A DNA stretch of 64,000 bases, from contig NZ_JAJEWM010000005.1 in the NCBI RefSeq assembly GCF_020687685.1, forward strand, positions 124,001 through 188,000, read 5' to 3'. Source of the DNA: Tessaracoccus sp. OS52 (GTDB taxonomy: Bacteria; Actinomycetota; Actinomycetes; Propionibacteriales; Propionibacteriaceae). Shown in pieces: positions 45,212-53,440 of the stretch (positions within the stretch are counted from its first letter, which is position 1; every line of letters begins with the position of its first letter). The notes under the pieces are model-generated. The model did no database searches and had not been told where the DNA came from. It saw only the letters and a list, made by a program, of their open reading frames with translations. The translations under genes and the position numbers were made by a program.

Positions 45212-45247
45212 CCTGCAATGTGGCCGGGAACACGAGGGAGTGGAACT

Positions 45248-45298
45248 ATGAATCAGCAAGACATTTCGGGCGTGGCCGCCGCGGAAGCCGTCGTCTGA
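45248..45298 (+). CDS. 16-residue leader peptide before the sugar permease
   Basis: ATG 45248, preceded by GGGAGTGGAACT, opens a 16-codon frame (MNQQDISGVAAAEAVV) ending in TGA that shares its A with the permease ATG (TGATG at 45296-45300). It has a better ribosome binding site than the permease and would couple permease translation to its own. It lacks a membrane or attenuator signature, so the role (coupling only, or a regulated leader) is inferred. Confidence 0.5.
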   Translation: MNQQDISGVAAAEAVV

Positions 45299-46317
45299 TG
45301 ACGATGACCACGCAGCCGGCGGGCGCCGCTGGCCCCGTCGGGCCGGCGGCCGTCGTGGCCGACGCCGCGGAACGGAAGCTGGACGAGCCCCGCCCCGGCA
45401 ACCCCAAGGGTGTCCGTCGTCGGAAGAAGTCCTTCGGGATGTTCCTGTGCATAGTCCCGTTCCTGGTGCTGGTGTTCCTGTTCTCCTACTTCCCGCTCTA
45501 CGGCTGGATCTACTCGCTCTACGACTACCGGCCGGCCCTCGGGATCGAGGGCAGCGAGTTCGTCGGCCTCCTGTGGTTCCAGATGCTCGTCGGCTCACCG
45601 ACGCAGCTGGCGCAGATCGGTCAGGTGCTCACGAACACGCTCGCGATGAGCTTCCTGGGGATCGCGACGTCGGTCCTGCCCCTGGCTTTCGCCGTCTTCC
45701 TGAACGAGGTGCGCGCCAAGTGGTTCCGCAACATCGTGCAGACGCTGACCACCCTGCCCAACTTCATCTCGTGGGTGCTGGTCTACATGATCGCGTTCTC
45801 GCTGTTCACCACCGGCGGCCTGGTCAACACCGTGCTGCTGGACTCCGGCCTCATCACAGTGCCCATGAAGTTCCTCGACACCGACCAGAACATGTGGCTG
45901 CCGATGACCGCCTGGGGCGTGTGGAAGACAGTCGGCTGGGGCGCCATCATCTACCTGGCCTCCATCTCGGGCATCGACCAGTCGATGTACGAGTCGGCGC
46001 GCATCGACGGCGCGGGCCGCTTCCAGACCATGTGGTACATCACGATCCCGCAACTGATGCCGACTTTCGTGGTGCTGCTGATGCTCTCCATCGCGAACCT
46101 GCTCAACAACGGCATGGAGCAGTACTACGTGTTCCAGAACGCCTTCAACAAGGAGACCATCCAGGTCCTGGACCTCTACGTCTACAACATCGGCATCACC
46201 GGCAACAGCCTCTCGCTGGCCACCGCCATCTCCATGCTGAAGAGCCTCGTCTCGGTGGCGCTGCTCGTCGTCGTCAACATCGTCGCGAAGCGCGTTCGCG
46301 GCCAGTCGCTCGTCTAG
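45298..46317 (+). CDS. Carbohydrate ABC transporter permease (LplB-like)
   Basis: A 339-residue inner-membrane permease of the CUT1 sugar family. After a basic N-terminus (RRRKKSFG, about 40) there are six helices. The EAA loop that docks the ATPase is 'DQSMYESARIDGAGRFQTMW' followed by 'YITIPQLMP'. Overall pattern ('SYFPLYGWIYSLYDYRPALG', 'TLPNFISWVLVYM') matches LplB/YtcP-partner permeases that import plant-derived oligosaccharides. The ATG 45298 overlaps the leader stop; the frame extends to 45220 but the upstream residues are unsupported. No ATPase gene is in the operon, so a shared MsiK-like ATPase elsewhere probably powers it. Confidence 0.9.
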   Translation: MTMTTQPAGAAGPVGPAAVVADAAERKLDEPRPGNPKGVRRRKKSFGMFLCIVPFLVLVFLFSYFPLYGWIYSLYDYRPALGIEGSEFVGLLWFQMLVGSPTQLAQIGQVLTNTLAMSFLGIATSVLPLAFAVFLNEVRAKWFRNIVQTLTTLPNFISWVLVYMIAFSLFTTGGLVNTVLLDSGLITVPMKFLDTDQNMWLPMTAWGVWKTVGWGAIIYLASISGIDQSMYESARIDGAGRFQTMWYITIPQLMPTFVVLLMLSIANLLNNGMEQYYVFQNAFNKETIQVLDLYVYNIGITGNSLSLATAISMLKSLVSVALLVVVNIVAKRVRGQSLV

Positions 46318-46335
46318 GTCGGAAGGTACAACGTC

Positions 46336-47280
46336 ATGGCCAGATCAAGCGCCCCCACCCTCTCACTCCCCCGCGCCCGCGGGGTGGACAAGCAGAAGGG
46401 TGACCTCGGATTCTCGCTGTTCAACTACTCGGTCTTCGTCGTGTTCGCGCTCATCTGCGCCTACCCGTTCTACTACCTGATCATCAACTCCATCAGCGCC
46501 AACGACCTCGCCGCGCTCGGCCAGGTCAGGTTGTTCCCCAAGGGCCTGCACCTGGAGAACTACGCACAGGTCCTCAACCTCAAAGGCCTGCCGACGGCCG
46601 CCGCGGTCAGCGTCGCCCGCACCGTCATCGGCACGCTGGCGACGGTGCTGGCGTCGGGCTTCCTGGGGTTCATGTTCACCCAGGAACGGATGTGGAAGCG
46701 GCAGTTCTGGTACCGCGCGGTCATCATCACGATGTACTTCAACGCGGGCCTCATCCCGGTGTTCATCATCATGAAGAACCTCGGCCTGACCAACAACTTC
46801 TGGGTCTACGTGCTGCCCTTCATCGTGCAGCCGTTCAACATCATCCTGGTCAAGACCTACATCGAGTCCATGCCCAGGTCCCTGCAGGAGGCGGCCGAGG
46901 TGGACGGTGCCAACATCCTGCAGATCTTCTTCCGGATCATCCTGCCCAACACCACCCCGATCCTCGCCACCGTCGCCATCTTCTCGGCGGTCACGCAGTG
47001 GAACTCGTTCCAGGACACGTTGCTCTACATCACCGACCAGAGCCTCTACACCCTGCAGTACCAGCTCTACATGTTCATCAACCAGGCCAGCAGCCTCGCG
47101 CAGGCTGCCCAGAACGCCGACGGCAACCTCGGCATGATCGCCAACGCCGCCACCACCCAGACCCCCACGTCCATCCGCATGACCGTCTCGGTCATCGTCG
47201 TGCTCCCCATCATCTTCATCTACCCGCTCTTCCAGAGGTACTTCGTGAAGGGCATCATGCTTGGCGCCGTCAAGGGCTGA
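46336..47280 (+). CDS. Carbohydrate ABC transporter permease (LplC/YtcP-like)
   Basis: A 314-residue partner permease, 18 bases after the first. Six helices, with the EAA loop 'MPRSLQEAAEVDGANILQIF' and the following 'FRIILPNTTPIL'. The C-terminus ends 'RYFVKGIMLGAVKG', the hallmark ending of LplC/YtcP permeases. With the preceding permease it forms the membrane channel for an oligosaccharide caught by the lipoprotein encoded next. Confidence 0.92.
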   Translation: MARSSAPTLSLPRARGVDKQKGDLGFSLFNYSVFVVFALICAYPFYYLIINSISANDLAALGQVRLFPKGLHLENYAQVLNLKGLPTAAAVSVARTVIGTLATVLASGFLGFMFTQERMWKRQFWYRAVIITMYFNAGLIPVFIIMKNLGLTNNFWVYVLPFIVQPFNIILVKTYIESMPRSLQEAAEVDGANILQIFFRIILPNTTPILATVAIFSAVTQWNSFQDTLLYITDQSLYTLQYQLYMFINQASSLAQAAQNADGNLGMIANAATTQTPTSIRMTVSVIVVLPIIFIYPLFQRYFVKGIMLGAVKG

Positions 47281-47311
47281 CGCTCGCCACCACCCCCAGA
47301 AAGGATCATCA

Positions 47312-49078
47312 ATGAATCTCAAGAAGGTCGCGGCCCGAGCGCTCGTGCCCCTGCTGGGGGTGGCGCTGCTCGGCGCCTGCTCCCCCGGCACGTCCGAGGA
47401 GGAGGCGCCCGATGCGCCCCAGTCCGAATCCGGCGAGTTCCCCGAGTCATGGTCGGAAGAGATCACCATCGACGTCTTCGATGGTCTCGCCAACTACATG
47501 GGAGTCCAGGAGGGCTGGTTCGGGAAGATGGTCAAGGACAAGTTCAACATGAACCTGAACATGATCGCCCCGAACGTCGCCGGCGGCGGCGACACCCTCT
47601 ACAACACCCGCGTCTCGGCAGGTGACCTGGGTGACCTGATCATCGTCGACAAGGGTCAGAAGCTCGACGAGCTCATCGAGGGTGGTCTGGTCATGGACAT
47701 CTCCGACTACTACCCGTCGATGGACAACGTCGCCAAGTACGACACCTCTGTCCAGCACCTCAACGAGGGCAAGGACGGCATCTACGCCATCGGCTCCCAG
47801 CTGACCGAGCTCCCCCCGACGGAGCCCTCCGAGGGCCTGGAGCCGACGTTCGGCGCCTACCTCCGCTGGGACCTCTACGGCGAGGCCGGCTACCCCGAGG
47901 TGAAGACGCTGGACGACCTGCTGCCGGTCCTCAAGAAGATGCAGGAAGCCAACCCGACGGCCGAGAACGGCGGCAAGGTCTACGGCCTGTCCCTGTTCAA
48001 GGACTGGGACGGCAACATGATGGTCACCGCCAAGCAGCCCGCCACCTTCTACGGCTACGACGAGATGGGCTTCGTGCTGGCCAAGGCCGACGGCTCCGAC
48101 TACCAGAGCATCATCGACTCCGATTCCGCCTACATCCGCAGCCTGAAGTTCTACTTCGAGGCCAACCAGCTGGGCCTCGTCGACCCCGAGTCCACCACCC
48201 AGAACTACGACACCCTCTTCTCGAAGATGCAGAACGGTCAGGTCCTGTTCTCCTGGTGGCCGTGGCTCGGCCAGTCCGCCTTCAACACCGAGCAGAACCT
48301 GGAAGCGGGCAAGGGCTTCATGATGGTGCCGATCGAGGACCAGGAGATCTTCTCCTACGGCTCCGAGGCCTACGGCGCGAAGCAGGTCCTGGCGATCGGC
48401 TCGCAGGCCGAGGACCCGGAACGGATCGCCGCCTTCATCAACTGGCTGTACTCGGCGGAGGGCATCTACTCCAACAGCAGCCAGACCACGGGCGCGGCCG
48501 GACCTGAGGGACTCACCTGGGAGATCAACGCCGACGGCTTGCCCGAGCTGACCGAGTTCGGCCGCAAGGCGCTGCTGCAGGGCGGCGCGGACGTCCCAGC
48601 CGAGTGGGGCGGCGGCTCCTACATCGACGGGGCCTCCACCCTCAACGTGAACGCGGTCAACCCCAACAACATCGACCCCGCCACGGGCGCCCCGTACAAC
48701 TACACGTTCTGGGACACCTACCAGGAGTCGATCTCCAACCCCGTCATCGAGGACTGGTCCGCGAAGATGGGCGGCGCCACCAACTCGATGGAGTACCTGC
48801 GCGCCAACGACCAGCTGCTCGTCGCACCGGGCGCCAGCTACGCGGCCCCGGCTGACAGCTCCGAGATCGAGACCCTCCGCAACCAGGCCAAGGCGACGAT
48901 CGTCGAGTACTCGTGGCGAATGTCCTTCGCCGCCAACGAGGGCGAGTTCGAGTCGCTGCTGAAGGAGATGCAGGACACGGCCAACGGTCTGGGCTACGAC
49001 AAGGTCCTCGAGTTCGACATGGCCAACGCCAAGGCGCAGAACGACGCGCGCCTCAAGGTGGCCGAAGAGTTCAAGTGA
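47312..49078 (+). CDS. Extracellular solute-binding lipoprotein (LplA-like)
   Basis: A 588-residue lipoprotein. The signal ends in lipobox 'VALLGACSPG' with the lipidated Cys at about residue 24. The mature part is a large two-lobe sugar-binding protein of the LplA/YtcQ type (around 550 residues, larger than the usual 400-residue family): 'RVSAGDLGDLIIVDKGQKLD', 'LFSKMQNGQVLFSWWPWLGQ' and 'ERIAAFINWLYSAEGIYSNS' are landmarks. AAAGGATCATCA lies before the ATG. A strong terminator follows. With the two permeases and downstream glycosidases the likely ligand is a plant cell-wall oligosaccharide such as a xyloglucan fragment; this is inference. Confidence 0.9.
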   Translation: MNLKKVAARALVPLLGVALLGACSPGTSEEEAPDAPQSESGEFPESWSEEITIDVFDGLANYMGVQEGWFGKMVKDKFNMNLNMIAPNVAGGGDTLYNTRVSAGDLGDLIIVDKGQKLDELIEGGLVMDISDYYPSMDNVAKYDTSVQHLNEGKDGIYAIGSQLTELPPTEPSEGLEPTFGAYLRWDLYGEAGYPEVKTLDDLLPVLKKMQEANPTAENGGKVYGLSLFKDWDGNMMVTAKQPATFYGYDEMGFVLAKADGSDYQSIIDSDSAYIRSLKFYFEANQLGLVDPESTTQNYDTLFSKMQNGQVLFSWWPWLGQSAFNTEQNLEAGKGFMMVPIEDQEIFSYGSEAYGAKQVLAIGSQAEDPERIAAFINWLYSAEGIYSNSSQTTGAAGPEGLTWEINADGLPELTEFGRKALLQGGADVPAEWGGGSYIDGASTLNVNAVNPNNIDPATGAPYNYTFWDTYQESISNPVIEDWSAKMGGATNSMEYLRANDQLLVAPGASYAAPADSSEIETLRNQAKATIVEYSWRMSFAANEGEFESLLKEMQDTANGLGYDKVLEFDMANAKAQNDARLKVAEEFK

Positions 49079-49100
49079 TCGCGCCGCTGGTGTGATCCAG

Positions 49101-49130
49101 GAGGGGCCCGGGAGCGATCCCGGGCCCCTC
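49101..49130 (+). terminator. Strong hairpin terminator of the sugar ABC operon
   Basis: GAGGGGCCCGGGA and TCCCGGGCCCCTC form a perfect 13-base stem with loop GCGA, followed by GTCGTTCACC. It is 22 bases after the binding-protein stop. Confidence 0.85.
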
Positions 49131-49150
49131 GTCGTTCACCATCCCGGCCG

Positions 49151-49200
49151 CTTGAGTGTGGCCGAAACGACGGTCCATCGTCCTTTTCGCCACACTTAAG
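49151..49200. repeat. Dispersed palindromic element, copy B
   Basis: CTTGAGTGTGG and CCACACTTAAG are 11-base arms (one G-T pair as RNA) around a centre with CGACGGTCCATCGTCCTTTTCG. The arms and the centre share a pattern with the element at 38345-38389. It lies after the terminator of the sugar operon, before the convergent DUF624 gene. Confidence 0.65.
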
Positions 49201-49257
49201 GTGGCCGGCGGGCGCCAGCGCAGGCCGGCGGGGCGTCAGGAGAAGGCCGCCGGGGCG

Positions 49258-49887
49258 TCAGGGGGAGTCCGACGGCGCGGCGTCGTCCTGGTGCCGGCGG
49301 AAGACGCGGCGGAACAGGAAGGCCGTTGCATACGAGCCGATGGAGAACCCGATGGTCACCAGGATGAACAGGAAGCTGGGGAAGATCACAACGAGCGCCA
49401 GCGTGGTGATGGGCAGCAGCAGGATGCCGAGCGTGTGCGCGGGTTCCACGACAGGCAGGAGCAGCGCGTTCTTCAGAGTCTGTCCGAAGGTGTTGCGGAA
49501 CGCCGCCACGAGCGCGAGTCCGTAGAGGAGCGAGGCCAGCAGGTAAGCGGCCGCCAGGAAGGCCAGGATCGCGGCGGCGAGCGAGACGGGGCTGTCCACC
49601 GCCAGCCAGAACACCCCGACCCAGGCCAGCACGAGGACGGCCGCCAGCAGGGCGAGGAAGATACCCGTCGCCGCGAGGAAGTTGCGCCGCAGGGCGACGA
49701 AGTAGTCCTTGATGAGGTAGCCGCGCTCCTCGTCGGCGTAGCGGAGGGTCACCTCGTAGAGGGCACTGGTGGCAGCGCCGATGGTGACCAGCGGCACGCA
49801 GCACAGCAGATAGATGAGGTTCAGGGCCACGAACGCGAGCAGGGTGGAGACGCCCTGCATGGTCCTGCCGCCGGGATCGACCCTCAT
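49258..49887 (-). CDS. DUF624 (YesL-like) membrane protein
   Basis: A 209-residue protein with about five hydrophobic helices and the DUF624 opening: 'STLLAFVALNLIYLLCCVPL' then 'VTIGAATSALYEVTLRYADE'. YesL-like proteins are nearly always encoded with LplB/LplC-type sugar permeases and are thought to assist their assembly or function. It lies 10 bases downstream of the LacI gene on the same strand, so they are co-transcribed. The ATG at 49887 is the only sensible start near the preceding stop. Confidence 0.85.
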   Translation of the reverse strand: MRVDPGGRTMQGVSTLLAFVALNLIYLLCCVPLVTIGAATSALYEVTLRYADEERGYLIKDYFVALRRNFLAATGIFLALLAAVLVLAWVGVFWLAVDSPVSLAAAILAFLAAAYLLASLLYGLALVAAFRNTFGQTLKNALLLPVVEPAHTLGILLLPITTLALVVIFPSFLFILVTIGFSIGSYATAFLFRRVFRRHQDDAAPSDSP

Positions 49888-49897
49888 GCGCGCCGGC

Positions 49898-50911
49898 TCA
49901 TCGGGCGGGGCTCGGCGCCGACAGGGGCAGGCCGGGGCGCAGGCTCAGCGTCGGCGGGATCAGGCGGACGCTGGGAGCCGCGCCGTCGGCGATCATCTCC
50001 CACACGACGTCGGCCGCGGCCATCCCGATCTCCTCAGCGGGGATGTCGATGGTGTCCACCGGGACCCGCAGCGTGCGGGCGACGTTGGGCGGGCACAGCG
50101 CGACGACGGCGATGTCGGCGGGTATCCGCTGGCCCCGTTCAGACAGGCGCGCCAGCAGGTGCGGCAGCGCCTCCTCGTTGTGGATGAACAGGGCAGTGGT
50201 GTCCGGCTGGGCCGCGAACACCTCGTCGATGACGGCGACGGCGTCCGGCGTGCTGGGACAGGGATGGATGCTGACCGCGATCCCGGCCTGAGCCGCCGCT
50301 GCCGTGAATCCCCGGGCCAGCCGGTCGGCGTAGGAGGTGTGGCGCGCCATGACCTCGGCGGGCGAGCCGATGAGCGCCACCCGCCTGTGCCCCTGTGCGG
50401 TGAGGTGCTCGACGGCGAGGTGGCCGGCGGCCTCGAAGTCGAAGTCGACGCAGGCCAGGTTGCCCGGCTCCGACGGCAGGCCGATCAGCACGCACGGCTG
50501 GTGCAGCCCTGCCAGGATGCCCAGGCGTTCGTCGTCGGACTCCACGTCCATCACGATGAGGGCGTCCACCATCGAGGAGTTGGCGGCGCGCTCCAGCCCG
50601 GTGGTGTCGTCGCTGGTGAGCAGCAGGATGTCGTAGTCGTGGCCACGCGCCCCGGTGGCGACGCCGGTGACGATCTCCATCACCACGTGGACGTCGACGC
50701 CGGGCCGCAGCGGAGCCTGCAGGCCGATGATGCTGGTGGAGCGCGACGCCAGCGCCCGAGCGCCCGCATGGGGTCGGTAGCCGAGTTCCTCGATGGCGCG
50801 CGCCACCCGGTCCTGGGTCTCCTGGGAGATCTTGCGCTTGCCGCTCATGACGTAGGAAACCGTCGAGATCGACACGTTCGCAGCCTCCGCCACGTCCGCG
50901 ATGGTCACCAT
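49898..50911 (-). CDS. LacI-family transcriptional regulator
   Basis: A 337-residue repressor. The N-terminal helix-turn-helix and hinge are complete: 'TIADVAEAANVSISTVSYVM' (residues 3-22), 'KISQETQDRVARAIEELGYR' and 'PHAGARALAS'. The remainder is a periplasmic-binding-protein-like sugar sensor ('IIGLQAPLRPGVDVHV', 'GHRRVALIGSP', 'PADIAVVALC'). It should bind the GAAGCG-TTC operator found before both the ABC transporter operon (45193) and the divergent glycosidase genes (51025), releasing it when a sugar ligand is present. It lies between the two gene groups it probably controls. Confidence 0.93.
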   Translation of the reverse strand: MVTIADVAEAANVSISTVSYVMSGKRKISQETQDRVARAIEELGYRPHAGARALASRSTSIIGLQAPLRPGVDVHVVMEIVTGVATGARGHDYDILLLTSDDTTGLERAANSSMVDALIVMDVESDDERLGILAGLHQPCVLIGLPSEPGNLACVDFDFEAAGHLAVEHLTAQGHRRVALIGSPAEVMARHTSYADRLARGFTAAAAQAGIAVSIHPCPSTPDAVAVIDEVFAAQPDTTALFIHNEEALPHLLARLSERGQRIPADIAVVALCPPNVARTLRVPVDTIDIPAEEIGMAAADVVWEMIADGAAPSVRLIPPTLSLRPGLPLSAPSPAR

Positions 50912-50991
50912 CTTCGAAACCTCATCCTCCAGGGTTCACCCCTCGTCCTCGAGCGGCGCCAACAGCACTCCGGCGGCCCCTTGCACACTCG

Positions 50992-51019
50992 TGGACACCG
51001 GTATGAGAGCTAGTATAGA
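50992..51019 (+). promoter_or_regulatory. Promoter of the glycosidase operon
   Basis: TGGACA (50992-50997) and TATAGA (51014-51019) are spaced by 16 bases, directly before the LacI-type operator. The transcript would have a leader of about 130 bases before the GTG at 51158; nothing else was recognised in that leader. Confidence 0.55.
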
Positions 51020-51024
51020 GTCAT

Positions 51025-51043
51025 CTGTTGAAGCGCTTCGAAT
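51025..51043. promoter_or_regulatory. LacI-family operator, copy 2
   Basis: CTGTTGAAGCGCTTCGAAT contains the near-perfect palindrome TTGAAGCGCTTCGAA and shares 17 of 19 bases with the site at 45193-45211. It covers the predicted transcription start of the GH31/GH3 operon and lies in the divergent gap with the LacI gene, so autoregulation is also possible. Confidence 0.75.
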
Positions 51044-51157
51044 GATGACGTAGAAGTCCCTTCCCCACGGTTGCTCCCCGTCCCCCCACTGCTGGGAGAT
51101 CGGGGTCCGGAGCCGGGCGGGCGCTGACGGACAAGGCTTGAAAGGCAGACGAACAAC

Positions 51158-53440
51158 GTGAAGTTCACCGACGGCTACTGGCTGACCCGCGAAGGCGTGA
51201 GGCCGCTGTACGCGGTCCAGGTCGACGACATCCGCCGCGACGACGAGGCCGGGACCATGACCGTCCACGCGCCCACGGCGGTCATCCGGGACCGGGGCGA
51301 CACGCTCAACCGGCCCATGCTCTCCCTGAGCTTCTCGGCGCCGATGCCCGGCATCGTCAAGGTCCGGGTGCAGCGCCACGCGGGCGGCGTCCACCGCGGC
51401 CCGGACTTCGCCGTGCACGCCACCGGTGACTTCCGTCCCCAGATCAGCATCGACGATGCCGCGGGCGTCCTGGACTCCGGCGGCCTCCGCGCCAAGGTCT
51501 CCCGGCAAGGCCCGTGGCTGGTGGAGTTCGAGCACGACGGCAGGGTGCTGACGACGTCGCTCCCCCGCTCCGTGGGACACATGACCGACCACAGCACCTG
51601 GGTCCACCAGCAGCTGTCGATCGAACCGGGCGAGCGCGTCTACGGTCTGGGCGAACGCTTCGGCGCGTTCACCAAGAACGGCCAGGTGGTGGAGAGCTGG
51701 AACGCCGACGGCGGCACCTCCAGCGAGCAGGCGTACAAGTCCGTGCCGTTCTACCTCACCAGCCGGGGCTACGGCGTCCTCGTCGACCACCCCGGCCGGG
51801 TCTCGTTCGAGGTGGGCTCGGAGGTCAACTCCCGCGTCCAGTTCTCCGTCGAGGGCGAGACGCTCGACTACTACGTCATCGCCGGCCCCACCCCGAAGGA
51901 CGTGCTGCGCCGCTACACCGCGCTCACCGGCCGTCCCGCGCGCGTCCCGGCCTGGTCCTTCGGCCTGTGGCTCACCACCTCCTTCACCGCCCAGTACGAC
52001 GAGCAGACCGTCAGCAGCTTCGTCGACGGCATGGCCGAGCGCGACCTGCCGTTGTCGGTCTTCCACTACGACTGCTTCTGGATGCGCGAGTACCAGTGGT
52101 CCGACTTCGAGTGGGACGGCCGCACCTTCCCGGACCCGGCCGGCCAGATCGCCCGCCTCCATGAGCGCGGCGTGAAGGTCTCGGTGTGGATCAACCCCTA
52201 CATCGCCCAGCGCTCACGGCTGTTCGCCGAGGCCGCGGAGAACGGCTACCTGCTCAAGCGGCGCGACGGCAGCGTGTGGCAATGGGACCTGTGGCAGGCC
52301 GGCATGGCCATCGTCGACTTCACCAACCCGGAGGCCACGGACTGGTACCTCGGCCACCTCGACAAGCTGCTGGACCAGGGCGTCGACTCCTTCAAGACCG
52401 ACTTCGGCGAGCGGATCCCCGTCGACGACGTGGTCTGGCACGACGGCTCGGATCCCGAGCGCATGCACAACTTCTACGCCCACCTCTACAACGGGGCGGT
52501 GTTCCGTCTCCTGGAGCGGCGCAAGGGCGCCGGCAACGCCGTCCTGTTCGCCCGCAGCGCCACCGCCGGATGCCAGCAGTTCCCGGTTCACTGGGGCGGC
52601 GACTGCGACTCCACCTTCGCCTCGATGGCAGAGTCGCTGCGCGGCGGCCTGTCGCTGGCCATGTCCGGCTTCGGGTACTGGAGCCACGACATCGGCGGCT
52701 TCGAGGGCACCCCGGACCCGGAAGTGTTCAAGCGCTGGGTAGCCTTCGGGATGCTGAGTTCGCACTCGCGGCTGCACGGCTCGGACTCGGTCCGCGTGCC
52801 GTGGGCCTTCGACGAGGAGGCCGTCGACGTCACCCGCAAGTTCACCCGGCTGAAGATGCGGTTGATGCCGTACCTGGCCCGCGTCGCGGAGGAGACCCAC
52901 CGCGATGGGATTCCGATGATGCGCCCGATGGTCCTGGAGTTCCCCGACGACCGGGGCGGCTTCGAGGCCGACTGCCAGTACCTACTGGGCGACTCGCTGC
53001 TGGTGGCACCGGTGTTCACCGCGGCCGGCGACGTCGAGTACTACCTCCCGGCGGGGACGTGGACGTCGCTGCTCGACGGCACCACCCGCGAGGGGTCGCG
53101 CTGGGTCAGTGAGAACCACGCCATTGACTCCCTGCCCGTGATGGTGCGGCCCGGCACCGTGCTGCCGCTGGGCGCGGTCACCGACCGCCCCGACTACGAC
53201 TGGGCCGACGGCGTCACGCTCAGCTGCCACGAACTGCCCGACGGCTTCGAGTCCGACGTGGTGGTGCCCGGGCTCGACGGTGCGCCGTCGACCACGTTCC
53301 GGGTCCGTCGGCGTGGCAACGTCTACTCCGCCAGCAGCGACGACGCCCGCGCGGCCTGGTCGCTGGCCGTGGGCGGCCGCACCGTCGGCGCCGAAGGGGC
53401 GCAGGAGATCAGCATCGACCTCGGGGAGGACCAGGCATGA
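51158..53440 (+). CDS. yicI: Alpha-xylosidase (GH31, YicI-like)
   Basis: A 760-residue glycoside hydrolase that removes alpha-1,6-linked xylose from isoprimeverose and xyloglucan oligosaccharides. The YicI-like core is clear: 'RVYGLGERFGAFTKNGQVVE', 'VFHYDCFWMREYQWSDFEWD', the nucleophile in 'GVDSFKTDFGERIPVDD' and the acid/base in 'FPVHWGGDCDSTFASMAESL', then 'GFGYWSHDIGGFEGTPDP'. The KTDFGE nucleophile and WMREYQW pattern favour alpha-xylosidase over alpha-glucosidase. GTG 51158 with a distant GAAAGG. No signal peptide, so it works in the cytoplasm on imported sugar. Its stop overlaps the GH3 ATG by 4 bases. Confidence 0.93.
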   Translation: MKFTDGYWLTREGVRPLYAVQVDDIRRDDEAGTMTVHAPTAVIRDRGDTLNRPMLSLSFSAPMPGIVKVRVQRHAGGVHRGPDFAVHATGDFRPQISIDDAAGVLDSGGLRAKVSRQGPWLVEFEHDGRVLTTSLPRSVGHMTDHSTWVHQQLSIEPGERVYGLGERFGAFTKNGQVVESWNADGGTSSEQAYKSVPFYLTSRGYGVLVDHPGRVSFEVGSEVNSRVQFSVEGETLDYYVIAGPTPKDVLRRYTALTGRPARVPAWSFGLWLTTSFTAQYDEQTVSSFVDGMAERDLPLSVFHYDCFWMREYQWSDFEWDGRTFPDPAGQIARLHERGVKVSVWINPYIAQRSRLFAEAAENGYLLKRRDGSVWQWDLWQAGMAIVDFTNPEATDWYLGHLDKLLDQGVDSFKTDFGERIPVDDVVWHDGSDPERMHNFYAHLYNGAVFRLLERRKGAGNAVLFARSATAGCQQFPVHWGGDCDSTFASMAESLRGGLSLAMSGFGYWSHDIGGFEGTPDPEVFKRWVAFGMLSSHSRLHGSDSVRVPWAFDEEAVDVTRKFTRLKMRLMPYLARVAEETHRDGIPMMRPMVLEFPDDRGGFEADCQYLLGDSLLVAPVFTAAGDVEYYLPAGTWTSLLDGTTREGSRWVSENHAIDSLPVMVRPGTVLPLGAVTDRPDYDWADGVTLSCHELPDGFESDVVVPGLDGAPSTTFRVRRRGNVYSASSDDARAAWSLAVGGRTVGAEGAQEISIDLGEDQA

